A stretch of DNA of 64,000 nucleotides from Aldrovandia affinis (taxonomy: Eukaryota > Chordata > Actinopteri > Notacanthiformes > Halosauridae), in assembly GCA_029706075.1 (NCBI GenBank), contig JAINUG010000198.1, forward strand, positions 561,001 through 625,000. The letters are read 5' to 3'. The first letter of the stretch is position 1. Each line of letters opens with the position of its first letter. The notes beneath the pieces are model-generated. The model was not told the DNA's origin and made no database searches. It saw only the letters and a program-made list of their open reading frames with translations. The position numbers were made by a program, and so were the translations under genes. This document shows, in pieces, positions 35,331 through 47,812 of this stretch.

Positions 35331-35854
35331 CAGTGGGGTCCAAACATCTGAGTCCACTACCAAGATCTGTTTGTTTTCATCATTCATCAAAAACGGACAC
35401 AAAAGTTTTACTCAGGAGAATAATTTGACCTCTAACTACTTCACTAAGCTCTGCTGACATAATTACACACAGCTGCAAAAACCTTTTTCAAGATTAAAGC
35501 AACTGCAGTAGCAATGAGAACACATAGAGGACCATATTAATTACGTCAATATCCGGTATTAATTGTTACAAGACCAAAACAACCCACACTGTGTATTAGG
35601 AGTGTCCATGTATTAAAACTTAAATGAAAAATAAGGTGTCACAACATTTTGAGGAAATGAAAGGCAATTGTGCACAAACAAAATATTTATAGATATTTCA
35701 ATTTCATATCATCCTTTCTCAAACTAATTATTTTTTACATTTGTACCAGTGTTTTATGAAATTCTTGAATACCACATGAGTAAAAATGTAGTGTTTGTTT
35801 TCAATGAACGATGAAAACAAACAGAACTTGGTAGCGGACTCAGACTTTGGAGTC
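35331..35854. mobile_element. MITE with long terminal inverted repeats, copy 2 (decayed right end)
   Basis: Starts with CAGTGGGGTCCAAA after a TA and shares its whole length with 15595-16103, including AAAAATAAGGTGTCACAACA. The right terminal part is degraded to CAGACTTTGGAGTC, so it should no longer be mobilisable. Confidence 0.9.
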
Positions 35855-37599
35855 GAAAGGATCCTCTGAAACAATTGTACTTTTCTCTCATCAACTAACA
35901 TCAGCAAAATCAATGACTTGCGATCTGAAAAAGTCGATCTCAAATTGAAAAGATTTCTCTTTTTTGCTGTTTGGGTTTTGGGTTTTAAATTTTAAATCCG
36001 ATGTCGTTTTTGTGCCTTAAAGTCAAACCAAATGTCGTCTTCCCCTGGTGCTTTTGTTTCTTGCCCATCTGTTCACTGTTTTGAGATCAAGCCGTATTCA
36101 CAGTGCACTGTGAGGTGTGTGCGACCTAGCGTCTCTGGGCCCGTGACTAGTGTACTGTGAAATCTGGAGCCGCTGATTGAGAACAAACGCAGGAGGCGAA
36201 CCATAAGCGCGCCATCTGTGAACTCTCGGCAACCGCGTTGTTGTTGTGCCTGATGTACGGTTTGTACATTCACGCGGTTCAAACAAATAGGCTTGCAGTA
36301 AATGCGGAAACCGTTTACGCCAAAAAAAAATAAAAAAGTATGCTACAAGATAATGTCTTTGATTCGACAGCAGACCCAAATGTTTCTTGAATTCTAACCA
36401 GGGCTTTCACTTGGAGCATCGATAGATATTAGCGACAGACCAGCGCTGTGATGATCTCTGTAATGGTTCTGACCTAGCCTTTTGTCACCTGTAGCTGGTG
36501 AGAAGGGCATATATGGCACCAGAGCCGAGACAGATCGATGCTGGTGTTCCCCGGAGACGAAGCTTTCGCTGTTGGGGCAGATGGCCTTCCCTTTGTCTGG
36601 TCACGGTCCCCGTTGGATCTTGGAGGAACCTCAGATTGCACCACAACTAATAAATCGTCTGGCGGGTTTTTATTGATCAAAATGATCTTTAACTCAGTTA
36701 GGGACGAAGGAGAGGGAAGAGATGAGAGAGGGAGGAAAAAGGTGTTTAGCGAATAACTGAAAATGATTAATTCAGTAGAGACTCAAGTGGTTGTGCGAGG
36801 GGTGCATTTTAAACAGAGCTGCATTTAATGTGAAAACGTAGAGAATAGCTGAAAATTGATGGATTTTTAAGGGCATTCCTTGAGGGAGTTATGTATCGAA
36901 GCAACATGCAATTTTGTTTCCAGTTTTAGATCTGGAATTGCATAGTTTGTGCATTTGAGCTTGTAGAGTTATTGTTGTTATCTTTTGGCCAGTTTGCCAA
37001 ATCAGTACTTTCCTGCATCTACAGGACAGAATAATGGAAACACCAAATGAAAAAGTACTCTTATTTTGAAGTAACTAAACCACAATTTAAAAAATGAGTT
37101 TACACATGTCTTTTCTGACCTTTATTTTAAAGGGATTGAGAGGGATTTTCACTGCAGATTGTTTTTAAACGTCAGGAGCAAATATTACATTTATTAAAAT
37201 TAATCATTACAGCTAAATGATCATCGACGTGTGTTCTCTTGTCATCTTCCCCTTTCACTTTCCTGACTGTTAGCTGACGTTCGCGAACACTCCTGTCGAA
37301 CAGAGAAAAAGTTGTAATATGTTCACAAACATTAGCTAACATCTGCCTTTCTACATAGTTGCCTTGTAGCTTTGTTGATCACCCAATCCCGTTGTTACGA
37401 CAGGGCTATGTGTGAGATGTGTGGGCGAGAGAGTACGCACTTCCTTCGTTCCCATTAGACTGGAATCCGGGGAAAATACTTTAATCTGCCGCTGTCTTTT
37501 AATCAAGCTCTACCGGAATTAAAAGAGATCCTGCCATTTTAAAACTTTAAGGAGCTTGTGTGCCCTTCTAACAGGGTGAGTCTTTCTTCAGTCAGAGTA
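35855..37599. other. Intron 1, no gene recognised; possible Tc1 end at 37020
   Basis: Mostly unique-looking. ACAGGACAGAATAATGGAAAC at 37020-37040 resembles the right-end inverted repeat of the Tc1-like element at 53134-54546, but no partner end was seen. Confidence 0.4.
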
Positions 37600-37910
37600 A
37601 GACGTTGTTGCCTCTAAGGAGTGAAAGTCGAATCTGAACTCTCGGGCTTTCAATTAACCCAACCGGAGATGGTAATTTAACTCTTTCAGTTAACACAGCC
37701 AGGGATGGTATCCACTTCATATTAGATAAATCAGAGACCCATAATTCCTGCAGTTGCGTGAAGATAGGAAGAGCTCATGCATATTATGTTACATTTACCC
37801 AAATTTTATCAAGTCAAGTGAGGTATCGAATTTCAGCATCATCAAAGATGGAGGTGTAATTTACCAAATGCATCAGAAAGCATAATCTCTCCAATACAGA
37901 GATTAAAGGT
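37600..37910 (+). repeat. Diverged direct duplication, copy 1
   Basis: Shared order with 39640-40015: GAGTGAAAGT, GGCTTTCA, AATGGTAAT-like part, TCATATT(A/G)GAT(A/G)AATCAGA, TGCAGTT, GAAGAGCTCA. The copies are substantially diverged. Confidence 0.65.
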
Positions 37911-39639
37911 TTTTTATCTTGAGTTAATTATTTGAATAGCTAACTCGCAGACATGCATCTTCTGTAGCAAGAATCAGAAATATATATTACCATTACCAAA
38001 TACAAATATATAATAATATTGGTTGTTTAGTTCCTGGGTGGCAACAGCATTCCGATTTGACTCAATCAGTATGCCTTAATCAAGGTGTCTTATCAGTTAC
38101 CCGTTTTATTATTAATAATAATAAGTAGAAAACTTAGAAAGTGTGCATTCTGTACATTCTCTATTGTCCATCCATTTTAATGAGTTCACTGTTAAACACC
38201 TTTGGGCAGTTTGTCACGTGAACACTCCTCTCCATTCGCTGCAGAGCTTTGACGGACAGTGTCTGGAGTTTACAGAAGGAATCCTTACATGGTCCGTACA
38301 GGGGAATAGATACAGCACATAACTAAGGCATCCCAGAAAGAACATGAACGCACTCATGTTATATTTGTGTTTCTTTCTTTATAATGTCCTCAGAAAAAAT
38401 ATTCATCCTGTACACATTGTTATAGTTACAGTCGCTAAGCCTTAAGTTCCCTTGAGTCCATCAATTGCCTGATGATCGACAAAAGATGCGATTTGGAGTT
38501 AGTCTTCTCTCTCTCGCCTGCTCGCGTACAGCATATTGTAGCAAGTGTGATGCAGTATTCAGTGCAAACCACCAGCTGTGAAGAATGGCTGGGGCTAAGT
38601 GGTGCGCCAGCCCGGCTCGTTTGAAGTGATATTTGCGGCCTCTCTCTGAGGGCAGAACTTGTTCTGCGTTTTGGGTCTGCGTGTACGGTAATGACTTATT
38701 CATGGCCTCTCTGCTCAGTGTCAGAAGGAGTCAGCTGTGAGGAGGAGCCGTGCTATAGGACTGGCTGGAGGTGATGTCTGAACCGCGCACAGCCTGTGGC
38801 ATCTGGGCTCGGCCCATTCCGCCACTCCAGACCTGGGTCAAATATGTATTATAAATACTTTACCTCTGTGGAAGTAAACATTTTGTATTAAGTTGGAATG
38901 CTAGAAACATCCACAGGAGACACGCAGACACTAATTAACTCAGTGGGACGCTGCAATTCGGAGTGACCAGGCAAACAAAGGCTTTTCGCGCCACAACTTC
39001 AAAAGAACATCTGTTCTTTTTTGACGTTTCCCCCACGGCAGGAAACCTTCTTCCCATTGGTTTAAGACCCTTGGAGGGCTGTTCTAACAACCTGTTATAT
39101 CTTCATATTGGCCCATAGCTCCAATTACCTGTAAGTTAACTCCCCGTTACCTCCCCCTTGTGACTGTTCCTCCCTTTCCGTTGTGTTGGATATAAATATC
39201 CATTTGAATTTGAAGGCGGGAGATTCGCTGTCCTGTGTGACATGGGTCTCCATGCAGCTGTTCGTAATTAAAGCTTTAATACTGTTTAAAGAAATTCTCT
39301 CTGATCCTACTGAGTTTTAATTTCCACGACACCTCTTTAGATGGCCAGTAAAATTTGAGAACACTCCTGCAGACCCCTGAGAATTTTCAAAGAATCATGT
39401 TATTAACCAAAACGCACAGTGCAATCATATGCGTCATCTGAATTTTGGTGAAAATGTATGTTTTGGTTTCTTTTATTTGTAAGTAATCTGCTGGAATTTT
39501 CCTGGTGTCTAAAAGGGTCAATGGTGTTTCAAACAATTATTTCATGCAGGTCAGTACCACACCGCAGGTCTGGTTAAGACACACTGGGCAGAAACGCAGA
39601 ACCCAGCCGTGAGTGAGGCTGCCCTGATCCAAAATGCAC
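37911..39639. other. Intron 1, no gene recognised
   Basis: AT-rich, apparently unique sequence with no microsatellite of note. No exon-like segment was recognised. Confidence 0.45.
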
Positions 39640-40015
39640 TCATCTTTTCTTAATTCTTCCTTCGGTCCGAGTATGAAGCTTTAACAACTCTTAAAGAGTG
39701 AAAGTAGAACTTTCAGGCTTTCAGTTCACCCACCCAGCAATGGTAATCCAGGTCATATTGGATGAATCAGAAACACATAAATCTTGCAGTTTCATGGCAA
39801 CGTTGAAGAGCTCACACATTTTATTTTATTTTCAAGAATAGGTGAGAGCCATCAATTCTCAGCATTAATTCTCAGCACCAATAATCATTTATTTATCATT
39901 TTATACATATAAATATTTATAAAATTAATAAAATAATTTTAATTAAATTATAACATTTGTATTCACCAATGTAAAATAATATATTTGAAGAAATGCCAGT
40001 ACAGAGATGAAGAGA
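39640..40015 (+). repeat. Diverged direct duplication, copy 2
   Basis: Second copy of the block at 37600, about 2.1 kb away in the same orientation, with indels. Confidence 0.65.
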
Positions 40016-40800
40016 TGAACACATGAAGGTCATAGACCACTAGCAATTTTTTGGCTCTCTGAACATTCTGGAAAGTTGAGGTAAACGTTTCCTAAACACA
40101 TTTGTCCAGTTCCCTGGATGGTCCTTGAATGTTACTTCTAAGTAAAAAGGAACATGCAGGAACACTCTTAGAACATTATTCTGTTTTGTTAGCTCAGTTA
40201 AAAAATAATTTAAATTTGTGAATGGTCTTCCATGTTCATTTTACCAGGGAAGTTTGCAATGTTCAAGGAATCTGGCATTTCAATACTTACATGCAGAACA
40301 TTATTATTATTATTTTTTTTAATGTATTTCAGATTTTTTTCCCCCCCAATTTCGTTGCCAATTACCTTCCATTTAATCAAATATCTCCCGTTTCACCTGT
40401 TTCTTCCAGCCCGCACCACATTGTCTATGGTCATCAAATATTAAACTTATGAACACGTTTGTGAATATTTGATGCTGTGTCATGCTTCCCGGGATGCAGG
40501 TGACATGTGAAAACCGTTTCATTGTAAACACGTCACACAAAGGGAAATACAGTCTAACTGGACTGGACCAGATGAACTGTGGGCCACGGCTGCTGTGACG
40601 TTGATCATGTTCTAGTCCTGGTCTTACACATGTTAACTCACGGTCTGCCACCTCTGTGGGTATGGCTGTGTGTACGTCTTCTAGTGTGTGTGCTTTTGGG
40701 TGTGCGTGTGGATGCATGTATGCATGCATGTGCACACACAGACACACACACACACGCGCATGTTTTTATGTGTTCACATGTGTGGGTGGATGTGTGTTTC

Positions 40801-40834
<34 letters not shown>

Positions 40835-40886
40835 ATTTTGTATGTGTCTTTATGCATGTCTTTGTGTGTGTGTGTGTACCTGTGAG
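40016..40886. other. Intron 1, no gene recognised; TG-rich after 40680
   Basis: Contains an imperfect TG/CA tract at 40684-40888. The rest has no supported feature. Confidence 0.5.
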
Positions 40887-41510
40887 TGTCTATAATAATA
40901 ATAATAATAATAGTAATAATAGTCATAATAATAATAACTTTATTTATGAGGCGCTTTTCATACATGGCACTCAAAGCGCTTTCCCGATAAAGAGGTAAAA
41001 AAAACAGGTAAAGGGTAAAAAGGTAAAGCAAAAAGAAATATGACAGTTTAAACACAAGGGAAACTAAAAATGACGAGGTCATACAAAGATTAAAACAGAA
41101 ATAAAGTAATAAAAGAAAGTAACAAAGTAACAGTAATAAGAAATTTAAACTAAAAAATAAAACACACCGAAGTGGGAGTCTAAAACAAAAAGCATGTTTT
41201 TAAAAGATAAATGGTGACAGGTTTTGCGTTTCTGATATTTTCAGACAAGGCGCTCGAGAGCCTGCAGTCAGAAGGGCAGATCACCTTTACCTTGTGTCCG
41301 GGTAGTGGGAACAGTGAGGAGACCCTTGCTCAATGACCTAAGAGCTCCATTTGGTTTATAGGGCATCAACAGTCCCACTGTAATCGGGGGCTAAACCATG
41401 TAAACAATAAAATGTTAAAATATATTCTAAAAGCCACCTGCAGCCAAGGAAATATGAGGCCCTTTTTTGGTGTTAGTAAGAAGTCTGCAGCCACATTTTT
41501 AACCAGCTAA
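40887..41510. repeat. Dispersed repeat, about 600 bp, with (AAT)n end
   Basis: Begins with AAT/AGT repeats followed by CTTTATTTATGAGGCGCTTTTC, then a long A-rich body with AAAGTAACAAAG. The start parallels 1956-2050. The body resembles widespread fish repeats carrying TAAACCATGTAAACAATAA-like sequence. Class unresolved; probably a retroposon in reverse orientation with the AAT tail at its left end. Confidence 0.5.
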
Positions 41511-41616
41511 CCACCCAGATAAAAACTGGGCTATTTGTGCTTGAATACATGGCATTGCAGTAAGCTAATCGTGAGGAAATAAAAGCGTGCCTTTAAGTGT
41601 TTGTGCGCCTGAGCGG

Positions 41617-41815
41617 GCGTGTGTGTGTGTGTGTCCGAGTGTAAGTGTGTGCATGAGTTTGTGTCTGTGTGCTTGTGCACATTCATTTGTGAATGTGTGT
41701 GTGCGTTTGTGTACTTGAGCGTGTGTGTGTGTGTGTGCATGTGTGTGTGTGTGTGTAATGGAGTGCGTGTGTATGTATGTATGTATGTATGTATGTGTGT
41801 GTGTGTTTGTGTGCC

Positions 41816-41894
<79 letters not shown>

Positions 41895-41895
41895 A
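41617..41895. repeat. (TG)n microsatellite
   Basis: Long TG tract with TATG and GAGTG interruptions; a short (TATG)n run lies at 41773-41796. Confidence 0.95.
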
Positions 41896-41984
41896 ATGGA
41901 GTGTGAATGCCCTACAGCCCTTCAGGGCCTCAGCTGTTTGTGAGTCACTAAGCTGCAGCTCCTTCACTGGGGGGGTGGGGATGG

Positions 41985-42054
41985 GGGGAGCACTGTCCTG
42001 AGGACTACAGAGGGGGGGTTGGGGGAGCACTGTCCTGAGGACTACAGAGGGGGT
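41985..42054. repeat. 37-bp tandem duplication
   Basis: A block reading GAGCACTGTCCTGAGGACTA occurs twice with a 37-bp period inside a G-rich segment. Confidence 0.85.
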
Positions 42055-42494
42055 GGCGCAGCACACAGGGCCGGGGAGAGAGCTGTGTCTGCTCTGATCC
42101 AGCTGTGTGTTCCACACTGCAACATCTGGAGCCACACACAGCCGGAACAGGGCACTCTGCACAGACAGCGCCTGCTCTGAGGGACCCTGAGACAGCCTGC
42201 CGCATGGAGCAACACGTGATCCACTCTGTAGTCAGTCGTGACAGCTGGGCATTGACCACACACTTATTTCTGTGGTGCAGGTGGAAAAGGATTTTGACGT
42301 TAAAGCGAAAGAATTGCAAGAAGTGATGGGAGGGAGGGAGCGAGTGATTCTCTTCCGTTCTCTGCATGAGAAACAATTAGACAATTGGTCAACAAATTGT
42401 ACTGCCCCAAAAATGTATTTCACTTTACATAAATATAATCTAATTTTTTGGAGACATATTTCAGGTTCCAAAATCAAATTAATCCAACTGAAAT
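42055..42494. other. Intron 1, no confirmed gene; one exon-like open frame
   Basis: At 42284 a TTTCTGTGGTGCAG acceptor-like site precedes an open frame beginning VEKDFDVKAKELQEVMG. It has a plausible protein composition for about 45 residues, but no good donor follows and the frame runs on into a SINE. No family was recognised. Confidence 0.25.
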
Positions 42495-42583
42495 ATTCCT
42501 GCCTCTCGCCCAATGCATGCTGGGATACGTCCCAGCCCCCCGCCACCCTGGCCAGGAATAAGCGGGTTAGATAATGAATGAAA
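42495..42583 (+). repeat. SINE family B, 3' fragment
   Basis: Only the 3' end is present: CCAATGCATGCTGGGAT, a CCAGCCCCCCGCC block, GGCCAGGAATAAGCGGG and a short ATGAATGA tail. This is a 5'-truncated copy. Confidence 0.9.
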
Positions 42584-43511
42584 GAAACGTACGTCCAATT
42601 AATGAATGTTAATGAATAGTCCAGTGTGATTTTGCGAGCCAGTCACGTATGAGACTTCCTCTTTTCAATTCCTCTCCAATGTGGGGAGTGATGCGTCTTA
42701 ATGAGTTTTACCCAGCACGCAATCTCACCTAAAACCGGTAGCTAGTCACCAAAACTGCAGTCATCAGTTACCAGTCTCACGGGGCTTCGCTCCGTAAAAC
42801 GCAGAGTCGCAAAAAACTGAACCAGTGAGCCGTTAAATGCGTAATGGTCTCTTCTGAGGGGGGCTGGTTTCTCCACAACGTTTTATGCTAATGCCTTGTT
42901 GTTGTAATTTTAATTTATCGCCATCCTTTACGTTTGCGGCATTTCTGAAAGCTTGCGGGACGGCGCGATGCGATGAACGCAGTGTGATAGATACTAGATG
43001 TAATGTATTGGCTGTACAAAGCCTGAATAAAGTCACTCTCTTTGATCACAGTAAGTGTTGCTATAATATTGTTATAATATGCAATTCATATTCCGATTTA
43101 ATCTTTCTTGCTCCCTCTCGGTGCATCGGTCTACGAATGTTTTGATATGATGACGGTCATGCTGATTGTTATGAACCCGTTTCACTCTTCGTCCTCAAAA
43201 TTGTGTCTTGTTTGATGGAAATCGTTACACATATTCGTGTTGTGCAACAACAGGAGGTGGAAATGCCAGTTTAAGCTGTCAAGATCATTTTTACAACTGA
43301 GATGATGTGCTATTGGAACGATCACCGCAGGACAATACAAATTCACCTCGATCTAAATGATCCGTTTCTTTAGCGTTATCAGAATTATTGTTAAAACAAC
43401 CGAGGCACGAAAAACTGGGCAGATACCAACGATGAATCTCTTAACAGATCAGTGCCCAATCAGTGAATCGCATCCCCTTCTTGTGATTTTAGGTGCTAAG
43501 AGGAACTATTT
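42584..43511. other. Intron 1, no gene recognised
   Basis: Mixed unique-looking sequence. No supported feature. Confidence 0.5.
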
Positions 43512-43640
43512 AATAATAATAATAATAATAATAATATATGCCATTTAGCAGACGCTTTTATCCAAAGCGACTTACAGTAGTGAATGCATACATTTTTCAG
43601 TATATGTGGCCCCAGAGGGGACTACAACTACCATGTTTAT
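43512..43640 (-). repeat. SINE family C, minus, head missing
   Basis: Tail (AAT)n and the body up to TGTGGCCCCAGAGGGGACT are present. The tRNA-like head seen at 52713 is absent. Confidence 0.9.
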
Positions 43641-43964
43641 CATGTTTAACCATAACTAGTCACGTCTGTAGCGGACAGATATCGTGCTCTAGCAATGAAA
43701 ACCTGGGACAGATCTTTTTTGTGTGACATCATTGTTTTGTACCTCCAGATGGACAGTGTGTCAGTAGGTGGCGGGCGCTGGGTGACAGTGTCATATTAAT
43801 TGTTGACCACTAGAGTCTGATGTAAGACCAGTAATGCGCTTCCCTCAGGCTGGCTGGACGGAGCATGCTCTGTGCACTGTGCTCCATGCTTCCTGCTTCC
43901 TGCTCTCTGCAGGGCTCTGGCCCATGTGCACACACTCTCCACTCCACTGCACAGACCACACATC
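43641..43964. other. Intron 1, no feature recognised
   Basis: Short unique-looking segment. Confidence 0.5.
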
Positions 43965-44215
43965 AAACTCTCTCTCTCTCTCTTCTCTTTCTCTCTCTCT
44001 CTCTCTTTCTCTCTTTTTCTTTCTCACTCTCCTCTCTTTTTCTCATTTTTTCTCTCTGTATCTCTCTTTGTCTTTGTCTTTCCTTCACTCTTTCTATATC
44101 GCTCTCTCTCTATGTATCTCTTTCTCTCAGTCTTTATTTCTTGCTCTTTCTCTCTGTCTTTCTTTGTTACTCTCTCTCTCTCTCTGTCCTTCTCCTACTC
44201 CTCTCTCTAAAATCG
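43965..44215. repeat. Imperfect (CT)n tract
   Basis: CT dinucleotides with many T-rich interruptions over about 240 bp. Ser/Leu/Phe-rich frames here are artefacts. Confidence 0.93.
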
Positions 44216-44631
44216 AATTATTCATTTAGTGGCACAATTGGTACAAGGTATTATACTGTCAAAACATACAAGAATGTCACAAGCAATCGCAGGAAGTATA
44301 AGAATGATAACAGGGTGAGGGATGGGGGTATGAATGAATTAACAATTCATATAAAACAGTAACAATCATAAAAAGCTAAAAGAATAGACGAACCTCTCCT
44401 GTGCTAGGGACAAAGCGATGCATCCTCACTGCCCCTCAGGCGATGGCACGTTGATGTTGATATTCACGTGGATATATGGGACACTGGGTCCCATGCATTT
44501 TTTGTGGGCCTGTGAGAAGTCTGGCTTTTCCTCAGACTCATTCCAAGATCCATTTTTCATGTCACTGGATTCTGGATTTGTGCTTTTTGTTAAAGGGAGT
44601 GCTAAATACAGATCAAAACTGAATCATGTGA
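44216..44631. other. Intron 1, no feature recognised
   Basis: Mixed sequence following the CT tract, with A-rich patches. Nothing supported. Confidence 0.5.
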
Positions 44632-44911
44632 GGGGGGCCTTGGGTGGTGTAGCGGTCAAAGCGTTCGCCCGGAATGCAAGTTGCCCAATGCAGACCCAGT
44701 TCAAAACCCGGCTGCGCCAGTCCGGCTCTGGCCGAGAGTCCCGTCGGGGGCAGCGATCGCAGAGAAGCACGTAAGGTGTCCCTGTAAGAGAAAAACTGGC
44801 TTGCCTCCAAGGATGAGCGGTGGGCTCGTGGGGGAGATTAAATTGAAAGAAATAGAGGGTATAATTGCTTACCAACTTGGGAGAAAAACTGAAATAAAAT
44901 GTAAAAAATGA
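44632..44911 (+). repeat. SINE family D (tRNA-related, A-rich end)
   Basis: A tRNA-like head (GGTGTAGCGGTCAAAGCG, with a decayed B box near CCAGTTCAAAACCCG) is followed by a body with CTCTGGCCGAGAGTCCCG. The end AATAGAGGGTATAATTGC leads into an A-rich tail. It shares layout and end with 46336. Confidence 0.75.
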
Positions 44912-46335
44912 TTTAAAAAATGGAATCATGTGGCCGTAACATCCAACTGTCACAGCTGGCATCGTGTGTTATACATTGGTCACATATCCATGTGATTTCA
45001 GTGTACAGTAGTCTCAAATCTCTCTGGAGCTGTAATGCAACATGCTGTGTCCTTATTGGATAAATATGGGAGGAAAGGCTTTAGACATCTGTAATGCAGC
45101 AAAGTCTAATCTAATCCCACCTAATCACATACTGTATTGGGACAGCGTAAAATCGTAAAGCACCCATAATCCATAGCACAGTCGATGTTCATTCAATGGA
45201 AAGATCCTCTCTGATTAGTAACGTTGATAAGAATGTAATGTACAGAGTAAAAATGTGGTATACACTCCAATTGCTTTACAGTAAATGATTATATGGGAAC
45301 TTTGTATTCAAAAGCTTTTTTTATGTTAGTGCTTTTTTTCCCAACATTATTTAGTTTTTTAATTCTTGGCTTACTATTACATATCTCACTGGTGACACTG
45401 TTATAAAACGGTTATTCGGTTTTCAGCAGAAATCGTCAAAAGGAAGCAAAAAAAAAAAAGGAGCACGTTGTCTCTATCATGTCCTGTGAAATTGGGAGAG
45501 GTATTTGGCCGATTCTAACACAATCATTAATCAGAGTGATCCAGAATGATTTTGTTTATACAAGCCTAATTTTGGTGGGTAAAGAAATGCGTGCTTCTGC
45601 CCTAAATGTAAGGAACAGTGTGGATTGGTTGAGAATCAGCTGGGTTCTGAGCGACTGTAGTTCTGGAGGTGTATCTCTGTGTCCTATCCTCCTCGGCAGG
45701 AGGTCCATTGCCATGGTTACACCACATTTCCGAAACTATCTGTGAGCTAGTGACCTACCAGTAGCATGCCCCGCTGCATCCTGGGATATCGCTGTGCACT
45801 GCGAGTCGGACATCTTCTCTCGCAGGATGCAGGCAGATGTATGTGGCTGTTCACCTCTCTCCATTAGCAACGGTTGCTATTGGCTACCACTAGGATGTTC
45901 GTCTCAAATTCTGCGGTAATGTAAAAGTCCAATTGAATGACGTGGTGACATTTTAGGACATTAAGACTGAATTATCATATATACTGTATCGTATGCAAAA
46001 ATATGAATAAATATGGAATGATTTATAGTGTCAGTGATGTGCTGGGAGAAGAAGGATTAGACTATTTTGGACCAGTTCCTGTTTATAGAGAAATTATTTT
46101 GTCTTATTCAGTCTTATGTGTTTTATTCGTGTAAGAAATCACTAAATTCATAAGTATTTTTTAATGTTATACATAGTTCCACACATTTCCTTTTTATTTC
46201 ATGGCTAGATCATTTAAATATAGCAAAGTTCTTTATTGTATTTTGTTAATGGAAGTAGTGAGTGTGATTATATAGATATATACAGTAGGGGGGTAGTTAT
46301 ATCATTTGTTAGTTGCTGCTAAAGAAAAACAGTAG
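44912..46335. other. Intron 1, no gene recognised
   Basis: AT-rich, largely unique-looking sequence. It is a reasonable place to test for conserved noncoding elements, though nothing in the sequence itself indicates one. Confidence 0.45.
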
Positions 46336-46704
46336 TGGGGCCCCCAGATGGCACACCCGGTAAAGGCACTTGTTCTAAACACAGGTTTCCCACTGCAGAC
46401 TGGTTTTGATCCCCAGCTGCGTCAGCCCAGCTCTGGCGGGGGTGTCCCATTCGGGGGTGGCGATTGGCTGTCCGCCCCCAAGGGGAGGGGAGAAGGAAGC
46501 TGGCATGAGCTCGCCACATGAACAGATGTATATCAGAATCACAGTTGACGGCTTGGCGAGTTCCGTCTGTGTCACCGCCGGTCCCAGAGTAGTGGCTGGT
46601 CCCATAGCTGCTGCCGAAGGGCTCGTGGTGGGGGGGGGACATTTGAATCAATAGAGGGTACAATTGGCCACTAAAACAGGCAAATATATAAAAAAAAAAA
46701 AAAC
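46336..46704 (+). repeat. SINE family D, longer variant, poly-A end
   Basis: The head begins near GGCACACCCGGTAAAGGCAC, the body contains GCGTCAGCCCAGCTCTGGC, and the end has ATCAATAGAGGGTACAATTG then a poly-A run at 46690-46704. The 46500-46630 part is absent from the copy at 44632. Confidence 0.75.
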
Positions 46705-47775
46705 AGTAGAAGAAATAAACTGCAATGCTTACCGTCACTCCTGTGACTGTGATTTCCTTGTTTGGCAGATACCTTAATCCTAATAAATCTAATATTCTTA
46801 TTCCTGTGCATTTCATAACCATATTTTACTTCTATATCCATGTATTGCTTTTGTTATGTAAATGTTTACATGTAAATGTGCACAAAGGGTATGTATGGAC
46901 TATCTGTTTATGCAGATGTATATTTTTAGTTCAGGTTCAGGTAACTCAAGAGTACTATAGCAGTACCCCACCTGGGACTTGCTGCGACCTCTGGGTCTAC
47001 AACTCACTTTTTACAGCTTACTCTCCAGCGCTTAATGATGAATCGATCTATCACAACATAGCATCTTAATAATTATATTTAAAAGCTGTGTTTACGTAGC
47101 CTATGAATAAAAATAAGCCATGCATGGCAATTCTTCTGGGGTGAAATACAAAACCTGCTTAGCTTAGCTTAGCTTAGCTGTTTGATATCTGCTGCACTTG
47201 GCTTTGGAATAGCTCTGAGCAGAGAGAGATTAACATAAAACAATATAAATATCTCACTCTCCAAGATCAGCATTCTAAATAGCGCCCTCCTGTGGTGATG
47301 CAAACACTGACTGCAATGTACTGTAACGCAAAGCCTGTGTGATGCTGGGGCCTGTCTTGTCTGAGAGCCTGGTACCAACACTGTTCTACTGAAACCCAGA
47401 TCGAAACCAGAACAAAGCCATCTTCAGACCTGAGACCCATGTTCTATCTTTGTATTAGACATATACCAATCCCCCCAGGATTTCTCCATTTTTGTTTTGT
47501 GATTTTGTGGCGGTCATTTCCAGAATTATGCGGCAAATGTTTCTATGTTTTTTTCATTTATCACCATTTTTACTGCTTATTTATATTCACGAAATTGAAA
47601 TAGATCTACATGACAAACAATAAGCATAGAATAATCTATTTATTTCCGTGTCTCACTAGGTATTACAAGTTTTGACACATTCAAAACATGAATTTCAGTT
47701 AAAGAACTTAAAAGCTTCAAAAGTTTGTACATGAAAATTTTATTCCCAACAATACCACCATGTTCTGTAACCATG

Positions 47776-47812
<37 letters not shown>

